From: GCA-2687025 sp964473525 | GTDB taxonomy: Bacteria > Poribacteria > WGA-4E > GCA-2687025 | Direction of reading: 5' to 3' | Length of the DNA stretch: 64,000 nucleotides | Assembly (NCBI GenBank): GCA_964473525.1 | Contig: CAYYPK010000023.1 | Span: 35,036-99,035 of the forward strand | Part shown: piece after piece, positions 24,911 to 34,253 of the stretch | How positions within the stretch are numbered: the first letter of the stretch is position 1 | Layout of the letters: every line of letters starts with the position of its first letter | Translations under genes and position numbers: made by a program | The notes under the pieces: model-generated | Told to the model about the DNA's origin: nothing | What the model saw: only the letters and a program-made list of their open reading frames with translations | Databases searched by the model: none

Positions 24911-25918
24911 ATGGACCGCGCCGTGCCGATCAAGCTGCTTCTCGGCTCAACCTTCCGGCGCCTCGTCTCCGAAAGGGACGCCGCGCGCCAGCAGCACCGT
25001 GAGCAGGAGCAGGCGTCCGAGGAGCTCGCGAACAAGCACGAAACCCTCAACGGCGAGCGAGATGACCTCAAGAAGGCCCACGCGCGGCTACAGGAGGAGC
25101 ACGACGCCCTCCGCGAGGAGCACGCCGAGCAGGCCAGCCGGGTCGATGACCTGGTGGCAAAGCGCGTCGACGACCGCATCTCCGACATGAACATCTCGCG
25201 CCGGCGGTTCGAGCAACTCGCGGACGACCGCGCCGAACTCGTTGAGCTGTACATCAGCCGACTGTACGCCCTATCGTGCTGGTTCGCGCAGGACAGCGCG
25301 ACCGACGGCTCCAACCGCGGCCTCTTCATCCTGCTCGTCGACCGGCGCAACATGGACGCGCACAACTTCTCCGATTTCCACGAAGGTCAGGCCGAGTACA
25401 TCGAACGTCCCAACTTCCAGGGCATCGCGCGCGCGCCGCACCTGTTCTCGCCGGTGTGTCGCGACGTGTTGGACTACATGGGCGCCAAGGACACGCGCTT
25501 CGGGCCGGACGGCGAAATCGTCGGCTACGAGGAGCGAGACGGCGCCGTCCTCGTCGATCTACAGGGCATCATGTACCGCTCCTGTCAGATGGTCGAGGGC
25601 GTTCGCACGCACAAGGTGTACTCGAAGGTCGAGCGGCTGATGAAGGGCTCGGCGCGGCACAACGCCGCCATCTACGCGTCGTCCCTCGCGGAGGTGCTCG
25701 TCTCGATCGTCGTAAGCGAGGAGACGAACCAGGTCACGGTCTTCCGCGACGGTAAGTTCGTTGAGGTGTACGACCCGCACGCCGACGCGCAGGTCACGCG
25801 AGAGCAGTACTTTGGGGAGCCAGGAGGCGAGCCCCGTCTCGCGAAGGTGTCTCCACTGTCGTCGACCGACTCCGCGCCATCGCTTGCCGACGAGGCCGGC
25901 GATTCCGAGTCTGCCTAG
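24911..25918 (+). CDS. Diadenylate-cyclase-like (DisA_N/DAC) protein with N-terminal coiled coil
   Basis: 335 residues. Residues ~17-95 are a charged, Glu/Arg-rich coiled coil. From ~100 on, the protein fits a DAC domain, which converts two ATP to c-di-AMP: D210-G211-A212 in a hydrophobic strand (DGAVLVDLQG) corresponds to the DGA motif, and GSARHNAA (R249-H250-N251) to the GTRHRAA motif, followed by VSIVVSEETNQVTVFRDG, which matches the conserved 'vSEEtg.i.....g' strand. The last Arg of RHR is Asn here, so activity is uncertain. The ATG has AGGA close upstream; GTG 24923 is an alternative. A sigma-54-like site and an inverted repeat precede it. It overlaps the convergent acyl-CoA synthetase by 4 bp. 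Confidence 0.75.
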   Translation: MDRAVPIKLLLGSTFRRLVSERDAARQQHREQEQASEELANKHETLNGERDDLKKAHARLQEEHDALREEHAEQASRVDDLVAKRVDDRISDMNISRRRFEQLADDRAELVELYISRLYALSCWFAQDSATDGSNRGLFILLVDRRNMDAHNFSDFHEGQAEYIERPNFQGIARAPHLFSPVCRDVLDYMGAKDTRFGPDGEIVGYEERDGAVLVDLQGIMYRSCQMVEGVRTHKVYSKVERLMKGSARHNAAIYASSLAEVLVSIVVSEETNQVTVFRDGKFVEVYDPHADAQVTREQYFGEPGGEPRLAKVSPLSSTDSAPSLADEAGDSESA

Positions 25919-27708
25919 TCCGACTCCCCGCGACCGTAGAGCGCCTTGATATCGTCGTCGAGCCTGGCGAGCACTTCCCGTCTCTTCACCTTCAGCGTAG
26001 GTGTGAGCTCCCCTGATTCGATCGTGAATTCCTCTGCCACGAGCAGGTAGAGACGAACCTTCTCGAAGTCCGCGAGGTGCGTCGTCAGGCGGTCGATCTC
26101 TGCGCGATACAGCTTGCGCACGGCGGGCTCGGCGAGGAGTTCCTCCCGCGACTCGAGTGACAACCCCTCCTGCTTGGCGAATTCCTCCAGCACGGCGAAG
26201 GACGGGACGATCAGCGCGCCAGCGACACGCTCCGCTTCCCCGATGACAACGGCTTCCGCGATGTAGTTGCTCGCTTTGAGGGCGTTCTCAGCCGGCTCAG
26301 GCGCGATGTACTTGCCGTTCGATAGCTTGAAGATGTGCTTCTTGCGGCCGGTGATGCTCAGGTAGCCGCCCTCGAGGTCGCCCAGATCCCCGGTGTGGAA
26401 CCAGCCGTCCGCGTCGATGGCTTCCGCGGTGTCGTCGGGCAACCCGTAGTAGCCCTGCATGACGTGCGGCCCGCGCGTCAGGATCTCCCCATCCTCGGCG
26501 ATGCTCACCTCTATGTCAGGTACAGGCCGCCCGACCGTTCCGAGCCGGTAGTCGCCCTCGCCGTTGACGGCAATGACGGGAGATGTCTCCGTGAGTCCGT
26601 AGCCCTCGAGTATGAGTATGCCTGCGGCGTGGAAGAACTCCGCTGTGGACTGCGGAAGCGGAGCCCCGCCGCTGATGAAAAACCTGAGCCGCCCGCCGAC
26701 GGTGGCGTGCAGCTTGTGGAACACGAGCTTGTGGGCGAGGCGCGCCTTGAGCGCAAGGAGCGGCCCCACGGACGAGGAGCTTCGGATGCGCGCGCTCCGC
26801 GCCCGTCCCTGCGTCATTGCCCAGGCGAACACGCGCTGACGCGCGGGCGGCGCGCTCTCGACGTTCTTCAGCACGCGCTCCTGCAGGCTTTCGTAGAACC
26901 TCGGCACGCACGCCATCACGGTTGGCGACACCTCGCGGAGTTCGTCTACGAGGTACCGAAGACCGCGCGAGTACGCCACGCACGCCCCAGCGACCATCGG
27001 CAGGTAGTGTCCCGCCATCCGCTCGAAGACGTGGCAGAGCGGCAGGAACGACAGGAACAGGTCCTCCTGCGTGATGCGCAGCACGGCCAGACCGGACGCC
27101 ACGTTTGACAGGAAGTTCCGATGGCTGAGGATGACGCCCTTGGGATTGCCCGTGGTGCCGGACGTGTAGATGAGCGTGACCGTGTCGTCGGCCCCCATCG
27201 CCTGGCGTCGCGCGACGAGTTCGTCGTCGTGGCCCGCGTCGCTTCCCTCGCCCAGAGAGTCGAACGTCACGGCTGTCGGTAGGTCGTCCACCGCGTCGGC
27301 TTCCATGGCGATGACGTGCTCGACCGTCGGGCAGTCTGGCAGTATCTCAGCTACCTTCGCTGCCTGCTCGGATGTCGATACGACGACGGCACGCGCCTCG
27401 CAGTCCTGCAAGATGTAGGCGATCTGTGACGGTGGAAGCGTCGGATAGAGGGGAGCCGTGACCGCGCCGACGCTCATCGCCGCGTAGTCCGCCAGCGCCC
27501 ACTCGATGCGGTTCTCGCTCACGATGGCGACGCGGTCCCCGGCGGCAAGTCCCAAGCCGATCAGGCCGCGCGCCAGACGCGCCACCTGTCGCGCGAAGTC
27601 GGCGTACGTCACCGCGACGAAGCCCGACCCATCGTGATGTCGAACGAACTCGCGGGATGGGACACGAGCCACGGTTTCGGCGAAAGCGTCGAGTAGTGTC
27701 TCGGCCAT
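25915..27708 (-). CDS. Long-chain acyl-CoA synthetase (AMP-forming)
   Basis: 597 residues, the size of the FadD15-type bacterial long-chain fatty-acid CoA ligases. The AMP-binding P-loop is YTSGTTGNPKG; further family motifs are GYGLTETSP, the hinge TGDLGDLEGGYLSITGRKKH and a C-terminal SNGKYIAPEP with the catalytic-lysine region (TPTLKVKRR). It activates fatty acids as acyl-adenylates and then CoA thioesters in the cytoplasm or at the membrane. The beta-helix lipoprotein upstream is 9 bp away on the same strand. Confidence 0.92.
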   Translation of the reverse strand: MAETLLDAFAETVARVPSREFVRHHDGSGFVAVTYADFARQVARLARGLIGLGLAAGDRVAIVSENRIEWALADYAAMSVGAVTAPLYPTLPPSQIAYILQDCEARAVVVSTSEQAAKVAEILPDCPTVEHVIAMEADAVDDLPTAVTFDSLGEGSDAGHDDELVARRQAMGADDTVTLIYTSGTTGNPKGVILSHRNFLSNVASGLAVLRITQEDLFLSFLPLCHVFERMAGHYLPMVAGACVAYSRGLRYLVDELREVSPTVMACVPRFYESLQERVLKNVESAPPARQRVFAWAMTQGRARSARIRSSSSVGPLLALKARLAHKLVFHKLHATVGGRLRFFISGGAPLPQSTAEFFHAAGILILEGYGLTETSPVIAVNGEGDYRLGTVGRPVPDIEVSIAEDGEILTRGPHVMQGYYGLPDDTAEAIDADGWFHTGDLGDLEGGYLSITGRKKHIFKLSNGKYIAPEPAENALKASNYIAEAVVIGEAERVAGALIVPSFAVLEEFAKQEGLSLESREELLAEPAVRKLYRAEIDRLTTHLADFEKVRLYLLVAEEFTIESGELTPTLKVKRREVLARLDDDIKALYGRGESD

Positions 27709-27717
27709 GTCGTCCCC

Positions 27718-28650
27718 CTAGCGGAAGCGGCGCTCTCCGGCCTCGGCGTTCGGTGAGGAACGTGTGGAGATCACTTCCTCGACGCCGAACACCTGCCCGC
27801 CCTGCGCGTTCAGGCTGGTCTCGACCGCAGTGGGCGGCGCGCCGTTGTTCCCCTGGATGAAGTTGTCGAGAAGGCGGCCCCCGTCCTTCACCGCGTAGCG
27901 TCCGTTGCGCACGATGTTGTTGTTCTGGACCTGCGGCGAGGACGCGCCTCGGCAGAGTACGCCCTCCTCGCGGTTGTTCGCGATGATGTTCCGGTCGAGG
28001 TTGGGCTGTCCGCCGTCGTCGCACACGACGCCGTAGATGTTGCCGATGAAGCTGTTGTTCAGGACATCCGGCGCGGCCTGCCGGATCACGCGCAGACCAA
28101 CGACGTTGGACCGAAACAGGCTGTCCTCCACGGTCGGGTTGGAGCCCTCGACCGTGAGACCGGCCCCGGCGTTCTCGCTGAACTGGCAGTACGATATCTG
28201 CGACGCCGCCGACCGCGTGTGCACCTTCGCGCCGATAAGCTGCGTGTATGCAAGCCGGCCTACGCTGCCTTCCTCCATAAGCACGCCGTGCCATTCCTTC
28301 GACCGGGGCTCGCCCGCCATCAGCACGAACGTCTGGAAGTCGCCCTGCGCGTAGATGGAACCCTCAACGATGATCTTCGACGACGGCTCGACGCCCTCCG
28401 CGAATGAAATGCGCGTGCCCGCCTGGATCGTGAGCGTGACGCCCTCGGGTGCAAGCACCTCGCCATCCACCAGCACGGCGCCACGCCACACGGTGTCCTC
28501 TTCGAGCCTGCCGGAGACGATCGTGGGCTCGCCGGAGAAGCCGTCGGACGGGTTCCCCCACTCGTCGGTGTACGCGCCCTTGCTCGCCCCGCACCCGTGC
28601 AGAAGCAAGGCTGCGGCGACAAGGACGCATAGCGCGACCGCTCGACGCAT
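27718..28650 (-). CDS. Right-handed beta-helix lipoprotein
   Basis: 310 residues. The signal peptide ends LLHGC (lipobox). The first half has a strand-rich segment beginning at VWRGAVLVDGEVLAPEGVTLTIQAGTRI, typical of surface proteins with pectate-lyase-like folds. Residues ~130-270 show a repeated N-x-I/F-x-x-N pattern (NNSFIGN, RNIIANN, NNNIVRNG, DNFIQGNN), the Asn-ladder signature of NosD/PbH1 parallel beta-helices. Likely a cell-envelope carbohydrate-binding or -modifying protein. It is 21 bp from the TIM-barrel gene upstream and 9 bp from the acyl-CoA synthetase downstream. Confidence 0.82.
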   Translation of the reverse strand: MRRAVALCVLVAAALLLHGCGASKGAYTDEWGNPSDGFSGEPTIVSGRLEEDTVWRGAVLVDGEVLAPEGVTLTIQAGTRISFAEGVEPSSKIIVEGSIYAQGDFQTFVLMAGEPRSKEWHGVLMEEGSVGRLAYTQLIGAKVHTRSAASQISYCQFSENAGAGLTVEGSNPTVEDSLFRSNVVGLRVIRQAAPDVLNNSFIGNIYGVVCDDGGQPNLDRNIIANNREEGVLCRGASSPQVQNNNIVRNGRYAVKDGGRLLDNFIQGNNGAPPTAVETSLNAQGGQVFGVEEVISTRSSPNAEAGERRFR

Positions 28651-28671
28651 GTCGACGCTCCTACGGTTCGC

Positions 28672-29430
28672 CTACGATGCGAGCTTGCCCATCTCGCGCA
28701 GGTTGTCCAGGCTGATCTTGACGCTTTCCAGCGGCGGACGCTGGCACACGTCCTGCTCGACGATGTACCACGCGGCTCCGTTGGCCTCCGAGGCGTCGAA
28801 GATGCTGTCCCAGGCCAGCACGCCCTCCCCCACCTCGGCGAAGGCGCCGTCCTCCGCCATGTCCTTGAGATGGATCAGCGGGGTTCGTCCAGGCATGGAG
28901 CGGATGTACTCCGCCGGATCCACGCCTCCGTGCTGCACCCAGTAGACGTCGATCTCCGCCTGCACATGCTCCGCGTGGGCGGCTCGGTAGAAGATATCGA
29001 GGCCGTACTCGCCGTCGAACTGCTGGAACTCGAAGGAGTGGTTGTGGTAGCCAAGGACAAGGCCGCGCTCCGCCAGCTTCCCGCCAACGTCGCTCATCGC
29101 CTCTGCCGCCGCGCGCCACCCATCGGCGTCGGCGCGTCGCTCCTCAGGCAGATAGGCCACGGAGATGTACGTCGCCCCGACCTCTAGCCAGAAGTCGGCC
29201 ACCCGATCCAGGTCGGCCTCGAGCGCATCCAGACTGGTATGCGTACCGGCCGCCGCCAGCCCTAGATCTTCGAGCAATGAGCGATACTCCGCGGCGCTCA
29301 TGTCGGCTGGTGGGGTGTCCTCTATCCCCTCGTAACCCATCTCCGCTACGGCTGTGACCGTGCCGACGTAGTCGGCAGCCGTCAGGTCGCGGAGCGTGTA
29401 CATCTGTAGTCCGACCGGGATCCGTGCCAT
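28672..29430 (-). CDS. Sugar phosphate isomerase/epimerase-like TIM barrel
   Basis: 252 residues from ATG 29430 (MARIPVGLQMYTLRD, a canonical start for the family); the longer frame to 29562 adds a basic non-homologous leader. Motifs of the AP-endonuclease-2/xylose-isomerase-like barrel are present: GYEGIED after the first helix, LGYHNHSFEF with metal-binding His and Glu, EIDVYWVQHGGVDP with Asp, and TPLIHLKDM with His, ending in WYIVEQD. The substrate is an unidentified sugar or polyol. The window has two more barrels of this superfamily (31894 and 57913). Confidence 0.88.
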   Translation of the reverse strand: MARIPVGLQMYTLRDLTAADYVGTVTAVAEMGYEGIEDTPPADMSAAEYRSLLEDLGLAAAGTHTSLDALEADLDRVADFWLEVGATYISVAYLPEERRADADGWRAAAEAMSDVGGKLAERGLVLGYHNHSFEFQQFDGEYGLDIFYRAAHAEHVQAEIDVYWVQHGGVDPAEYIRSMPGRTPLIHLKDMAEDGAFAEVGEGVLAWDSIFDASEANGAAWYIVEQDVCQRPPLESVKISLDNLREMGKLAS

Positions 29431-29671
29431 ATAGCCTGCTTCTGTTGCGCGAGAGTAGGGGGAGGGCCGGGTTGCCGACCGCGATTCTATCATACGCCGC
29501 CGCCCGCGCGGAACGCGCGCGTCGGCGCTGTTGTCAGGATGCTGTGCCATCGCCTGCCGCACGAACTTGGCGGCCTTGAAGGCACCCGGCGGGCGCGGGT
29601 GACTCGCTAACGTGGGCTGACGGCATGCACCCGCCAGTCACGCGCATCGGATCGGTGCTGGAGCACCCTTG

Positions 29672-30457
29672 TCAGTCCGAAAGAGCGATCGCCACCGCGC
29701 CGACGACTGCTCCTGCCGCGACGAACAGGAATGGCGATCTAGGTAGGGGGCCCACTCGGCGGGGCACAAGTGAGAGTGTCGGTGTCAGAGTGAAGGTTGA
29801 GGCGTAGTCGTTAGTGACGCCCTGGATCTCCAGCGGGAGCAAGGCTCGGACTTCCAGACCCTGGTCCTTCGCGACCCTCCTCCTCAGCGCGTCCGCTGCC
29901 GCATCATCCAGCGGGCGTCTATATGTCAACACGTTGCCTGCCCATGCCGAGCCCGGCGGAGGCGTTATCACGGCCCGGTGCGTTAACCCTTGTGGCCCCC
30001 TGTACCAGCCGTCGGCTACGTACAGCGCGTCGGTGACGCTTGTCCCCGACACCACCGTCGTTGGGGCCTGTGGCAGGTCGCGGTTTCCGTAGGTCACGAC
30101 GCCGTGCAGCACGCGATGGCTCTCGTTTCGCTCGTCCACCCACGCGGCTCCGTCCCACGGTATGCGAAGTGCGTGTTCCGTCTTGTTCGTCAGTCGGAAC
30201 GAGAAGGCGCGACCGAGATCAGGCTTCCACTCCACCCGCACCATGCCGTCCTCGAACGTCCACCCCTGGATTTCAGGGTCATCTACGCTCGATATCGTCA
30301 CGACGCCGAAGCGCGCTCCGGCATCCTGAGGTCGCGTGACTTCGGTGAGCTTCACATCGTACCGAACAGAGGCGGAATGCCGCACGGCGCAGCCCGTCAC
30401 GATGGCCGATAGGGCTGCGGCAAGTCCGACAGTCCAAGCATTCTGGGCGGCCCGCAT
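29672..30457 (-). CDS. Lipoprotein of unknown function with C-terminal membrane segment
   Basis: 261 residues. The signal ends AIVTGC (lipobox). The central part is beta-rich (VRVEWKPDLGRAFSFRLTN, ALRIPWDGAAWVDE), and the last ~20 residues (FLFVAAGAVVGAVAIAL) form a hydrophobic helix, unusual for a lipoprotein since it would give both a lipid and a transmembrane anchor. No family recognised. The 241 bp downstream, to the TIM-barrel gene, holds no convincing gene. Confidence 0.75.
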   Translation of the reverse strand: MRAAQNAWTVGLAAALSAIVTGCAVRHSASVRYDVKLTEVTRPQDAGARFGVVTISSVDDPEIQGWTFEDGMVRVEWKPDLGRAFSFRLTNKTEHALRIPWDGAAWVDERNESHRVLHGVVTYGNRDLPQAPTTVVSGTSVTDALYVADGWYRGPQGLTHRAVITPPPGSAWAGNVLTYRRPLDDAAADALRRRVAKDQGLEVRALLPLEIQGVTNDYASTFTLTPTLSLVPRRVGPLPRSPFLFVAAGAVVGAVAIALSD

Positions 30458-30625
30458 GCCGACCTCCTCCGGTACGTCTTAGGGGCTGCGGCCCGTCGGC
30501 CCACGACCTCGTCTAGGGTTCACGCGACGGCGGTTGGCGTGCTTTCTGACGGCCGCGCGATCATACACGGCCTGGCGGCGCCCGCGTGGCGGTGATGCCG
30601 TAGATGGAGTTGAGTGGCGTGGAGA

Positions 30626-30701
30626 TGGCGCGCCCAGAGGGACTCGAACCCCCAACCGTCAGATCCGAAGTCTGATGCTCTATCCATTGAGCTATAGGCG
30701 C
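30626..30701 (-). tRNA. tRNA-Arg (anticodon TCG)
   Basis: Minus-strand cloverleaf of 76 nt including an encoded CCA. Acceptor GCGCCTA pairs with TGGGCGC (one G-U), discriminator G; D-arm GCTC...GAGC; anticodon stem TCAGA/TCTGA with loop CTTCGGA (anticodon TCG, reads CGA/CGG); T-arm GGGGG-TTCGAGT-CCCTC. All invariant positions are in place. Confidence 0.95.
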
Positions 30702-30719
30702 GCGGCTCCTGGCGCACGT

Positions 30720-30749
30720 ATGTTAGCTGCACCCTCCTGGCGTGGGCAA
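30720..30749 (-). promoter_or_regulatory. Probable tRNA-Arg promoter
   Basis: On the minus strand: TTGCCC, an 18-bp spacer, then TAACAT, ending 18 bp before the tRNA 5' end. Confidence 0.45.
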
Positions 30750-30860
30750 GGCATCGGTCCGTGGCTTCCATAGGTCACACCGATCGGGTAACATAGCCGT
30801 CGGCGGCAGGGCCGGAGGCCGCTGCGAACTCGCCGAGGCGTGGAACCAGGGGAAGCCAAG

Positions 30861-31625
30861 ATGCCCGACAACGCAGACATCGAGACGGCAGCGGTCGACG
30901 AGCCATCAGCGGAAGCCCAGCAGCGGATCGCTCAGCGCTTCGTCGAACGCGCCCGTCGCTATGCGCAGAGGGGCAACAACCGCGCGGCCATCGAGGCGTA
31001 CCGTAACGCCCTGCAGCTCACGCCGACGTCCGTGGAGCTGTTCTTCGAACTCGGCAACGCCTATTCCGCCGTAGGCGAACACGTCAACGCTACTGTCATG
31101 TACGAGGCTGCGGTCGAGCAGCTCAGCGAGTGGCCCGAGGCGCACTACAACCTTGGGAACTCCCTGCTTCAGACCGAGCAGATCGAGCGCGCCGCCACCA
31201 CGTACCAGCGGGCGATTGAGCTGCGCGAGGACTTCGCGGAGGCGCACGACAACCTCGGGTGCGCGTACAACAAGCTCGGCCGCTACGACGACGCCATCGC
31301 CTGCCACGAGCGAGCGTTGGAGCTGAACCCCGACAGCGCCCCTACGTACGACAACCTGGGCTACGCGCACTTCAAGCTCGACGACCTCGACAAGGCGGAA
31401 GCCGCCCATAAGAAGTCGATGGAGCTGAACGACGACGACGGCAACGCGCACTACAACCTCGCTCTGGTGCACGCCAAGCGGGGCGACGCGGACGCCGCCA
31501 TAGAGTCCTTCCAGCACGCCTTCGGTAAGGACGACAACCTGCGCGCCTTCGCTGCGCAGGACGACGACGCCGCCATCCTACGCGGGAACGCGGACTTCGA
31601 CAGCCTGGTCGCCGAGCAGGCGTAG
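30861..31625 (+). CDS. TPR-repeat protein
   Basis: 254 residues from ATG 30861, with AGGGGAAG upstream. It is made of about six tetratricopeptide repeats, with consensus AHYNLGNSLLQTEQIERAATTY, EAHDNLGCAYNKLGRYDDAI and PTYDNLGYAHFKLDDLDKAE. There is no signal peptide, so it should be cytoplasmic. Such arrays bind partner proteins; the partner is unknown. The last ~30 residues (AFAAQDDDAAILRGNADFDSLV) depart from the repeat. A second, smaller TPR protein lies at 44716-45042. Confidence 0.88.
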   Translation: MPDNADIETAAVDEPSAEAQQRIAQRFVERARRYAQRGNNRAAIEAYRNALQLTPTSVELFFELGNAYSAVGEHVNATVMYEAAVEQLSEWPEAHYNLGNSLLQTEQIERAATTYQRAIELREDFAEAHDNLGCAYNKLGRYDDAIACHERALELNPDSAPTYDNLGYAHFKLDDLDKAEAAHKKSMELNDDDGNAHYNLALVHAKRGDADAAIESFQHAFGKDDNLRAFAAQDDDAAILRGNADFDSLVAEQA

Positions 31626-31807
31626 GTCGCCGCGGCCGAGGCGCCACACCTCGACATGGTTCCGCACGACCGCCGCCTCTAGCGCCGGCGGACAGTGGCG
31701 GCGCGGCGACGCCTGACACGGCCGCGCGGCCGATGTTGGGCCATCGGGTGTCCCGTGCCCCGAGAGTTTGTCAGGCGGGGCCTGCCGCCGCGACTATCTC
31801 GTGTACG

Positions 31808-31836
31808 TTGACCGCCGTAGACCCCTTTGCTACTGT
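31808..31836 (+). promoter_or_regulatory. Sigma-70-type promoter candidate for the 31894 gene
   Basis: TTGACC, a 17-bp spacer, then TACTGT, ending 57 bp before ATG 31894. Confidence 0.6.
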
Positions 31837-31893
31837 TCGGCCGACGCGCGCCGAGCCGGCGCCAGCCATCATCCACGCATGGAAGGACGCACA

Positions 31894-32658
31894 ATGCCCG
31901 CCATCAAGCAGTCCATATGCTTCGGTTGCTTCAACCGGGGCGACACGACCCCGGAGCAGGTCATCGCCGAGGCCGCCAAGACTGGGTACAAGTCGGTCGA
32001 GATGCTCTCTCGGGATCACTGGCAGAAGGTGCTTGACGCTGGCATGAAGATCGCCATCGTCGGCGGGCACGGATCGCTGCGAGATGGTCTCAACAAGCCC
32101 GAGAACCACGACCGGATCGAAGACGAGTTGAACCGGAACATCGACATTGCCGTCGAGTTCGGGATTCCCTCGCTCATCGGGTTTAGCGGCGACCGCAATG
32201 GCCTCCCCGACGACGAAGGCATCGATATTTGCGCCGAGGGGCTCAAGCGAGTCACGGCGAACGCCGAGGCCAAGGGCATCACGATCTGCGTCGAGCTCCT
32301 GAACAGCAAGGTCGATCACCCTGACTACCAGTGCGACAAGACGCCCTGGGGAGTCGAGATGTGTAAGGCGACCGGCTCGCCCAACGTCAAGCTGCTCTAC
32401 GACATCTACCACATGCAGATCATGGAAGGTGACCTGATCCGCACCATCCGCGACAACATCGACTACATCGGGCACTTCCACACCGCGGGCAACCCCGGCC
32501 GTCGCGACATGGACGAGACGCAGGAGATCTACTACCCGCCCGTGATGCAAGCCATCGCCGCTACCGACTACGACGGCTTCGTCGGGCACGAATTCGGCCC
32601 GAAGGGCGATCCCATCGAGGCGATGCGAGCCGCTTACGAGATCTGCCAGCACGGCTAG
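31894..32658 (+). CDS. Hydroxypyruvate-isomerase-like TIM barrel
   Basis: 254 residues from ATG 31894 with GGAAGGA upstream. Members of this xylose-isomerase-like superfamily interconvert hydroxypyruvate and tartronate semialdehyde or act on related sugars. Landmarks: SICFGCFNRG at the N-terminus, GYKSVEML, ICVELLNSK (metal-binding Glu), KLLYDIYHMQIMEGD (Asp and His), GHFHTAGNPGRRD (His; this segment is typical of Hyi-type proteins) and GFVGHEFGP (last Glu). It has its own promoter. The exact substrate is not certain. Confidence 0.87.
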   Translation: MPAIKQSICFGCFNRGDTTPEQVIAEAAKTGYKSVEMLSRDHWQKVLDAGMKIAIVGGHGSLRDGLNKPENHDRIEDELNRNIDIAVEFGIPSLIGFSGDRNGLPDDEGIDICAEGLKRVTANAEAKGITICVELLNSKVDHPDYQCDKTPWGVEMCKATGSPNVKLLYDIYHMQIMEGDLIRTIRDNIDYIGHFHTAGNPGRRDMDETQEIYYPPVMQAIAATDYDGFVGHEFGPKGDPIEAMRAAYEICQHG

Positions 32659-32748
32659 GCGGACCACCGATCCCACGCGTCGCGGGAGCGCCTCCCGCGA
32701 CGCTATCTGCCCTCACGAGTGGCCGTCGACAGCACCTACGGAGATCGC

Positions 32749-34182
32749 ATGGCACGCCGAGGACGCATGCTGCTGGCGCTGGCGCTGGCTCCCCTGACCC
32801 TAACGGCCTTGCGTTGCGGCGAGCCAACGACGACCGCGCGCGAGGCGGACGTGCCTGGAGCGGCTGCGTCCAAGGCAGGCAGCGACGCGCGCCCGCCCGA
32901 CCAGACGTTGGACGCATTGCGCCTCGCGGGCGTCGCGGGCTCCGCCGAAGAGGTCCGCATCCACTCGCAGGTCGATGGGACAGCCACCCACGTCATGGTC
33001 CGCGATGGCGACACCGTGAAAGCGGGCGATACACTGGTGCTCCTGGCGAACCCAGACCTCGTGAGCCGCGCGGAGCAGGCGACAGCAACGCACGGAGCCG
33101 CCGGATCCCGCGCGCAAGCTGCGGACGTCGACTCACGGATGAGCGCCCTCGAGCGAGCGACGTCCCTGAGCATCTCTGAGCTCGACTACCAGGGCGCGCA
33201 GGTGTCCGCTGAGATCGACCGACATGTAAGCAGGCAGATCGTCGAGAACGACCAGGCCAAGAACATGGCGTTCTCACTAACGGACGTCGAGCGTTCCCAG
33301 TCCAGCCTGCTTCGTGCGCGCAACCGGCTCAGGCAGGCGCAGTTGCGGCACGAAGCCAGCAAGGCGCGCGGGGCGTCCGTGGCGCTGAATCTGTCGAAGA
33401 CTGAGCGTGAGCGCCAACGCATGGAGGAGCTACTGTCGAAGAACTTCGCGTCCGCCAGCGCGGTCGAGGAGGCGCAGCTTGCGTACGCCAACGCGCTTTC
33501 GAGAAGCGAGGAGTACAAGCGCGACCTCGCGGCGCGCGACGAAGACGTGAAGGGCGCGCGCGATGAGGTAGCCTCGGCGCAGGCGCGGGTCGACATCTGG
33601 GAGGAAGCGCTCGGACATGGGGTCACGTCACTGCAGGCGATGAAGGACGGCCGCGAGGCCATTCACACGCGCGTGGACCAGACCACGGAGCGCACGGGAG
33701 TACGCCTCGAGGCAACGCGCGCCGTGGTCGGTCTCGACGCTGAGAGGACCGCACACTTTGCCGCGGCTTCGCTCCAGGACGCCCGGAATGCCGAAGCCGC
33801 CGCCCAGGTCGCTGGCCAGCAGGTCGAGTGGCTGCGCGTCGTGGCGCCGTCGGATGGCGTGGTCGTGGGCCTGAACGTGACAGTCGGCGAGTTCGTCCGA
33901 TCAGCTCGTTCCGGAGCCGACGCGGGCGAGCCGCTTCTCACGCTGGCCGACCCCGACCGCCTCCTCGTGCGGGCTCCTGTCAAAGCGTCCCTGCTGGCGA
34001 ACGTCGTCGTGGGCGAGTCCGTGGATGTCTCGTCGGCAGGTGGCGCGGGCGCATCGGCCGCAGGCAATGTAGCGTCAGTGTCGGCGATCCCCGGCGACCA
34101 CGCCGCATATATCGCGACCATAGCTCTCTCGGACCCGGGAGACATACGCATCGGGTCTGTCGTGCAGTTGGTATTCCCCTAG
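32749..34182 (+). CDS. HlyD/RND-type membrane fusion (periplasmic adaptor) protein
   Basis: 477 residues from ATG 32749 (GGAG upstream); the longer frame to 32719 adds ten residues ahead of the signal. The signal reaches LTALRC, a poor lipobox, so lipid attachment is uncertain. A biotinyl-lipoyl-like half-motif (SQVDGTATHVMVRDGDTVKAGDTLVLL) is followed by a very long alpha-helical coiled coil (~residues 90-340), the second half of the lipoyl domain (VVAPSDGVVVGLNVTVGEFVR), and a beta-barrel domain (LLVRAPVKASLLANVVVGESV). Neither an inner-membrane transporter nor a TolC gene is adjacent, so it is an orphan adaptor here. Confidence 0.82.
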   Translation: MARRGRMLLALALAPLTLTALRCGEPTTTAREADVPGAAASKAGSDARPPDQTLDALRLAGVAGSAEEVRIHSQVDGTATHVMVRDGDTVKAGDTLVLLANPDLVSRAEQATATHGAAGSRAQAADVDSRMSALERATSLSISELDYQGAQVSAEIDRHVSRQIVENDQAKNMAFSLTDVERSQSSLLRARNRLRQAQLRHEASKARGASVALNLSKTERERQRMEELLSKNFASASAVEEAQLAYANALSRSEEYKRDLAARDEDVKGARDEVASAQARVDIWEEALGHGVTSLQAMKDGREAIHTRVDQTTERTGVRLEATRAVVGLDAERTAHFAAASLQDARNAEAAAQVAGQQVEWLRVVAPSDGVVVGLNVTVGEFVRSARSGADAGEPLLTLADPDRLLVRAPVKASLLANVVVGESVDVSSAGGAGASAAGNVASVSAIPGDHAAYIATIALSDPGDIRIGSVVQLVFP

Positions 34183-34253
34183 CTCGCGTGCGTCCGAGCC
34201 TCTGCGTTGACCTTCCCCGCGATGGCGCCCATCTACGTGTGGGAGGGTCACCG

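Noticed and set aside
33828..34253. Upstream in-frame extension of the DNA polymerase gene
   Set aside because: It overlaps the adaptor gene, is Arg-rich nonsense in that frame and does not encode a 5' nuclease; ATG 34254 has a strong ribosome site.
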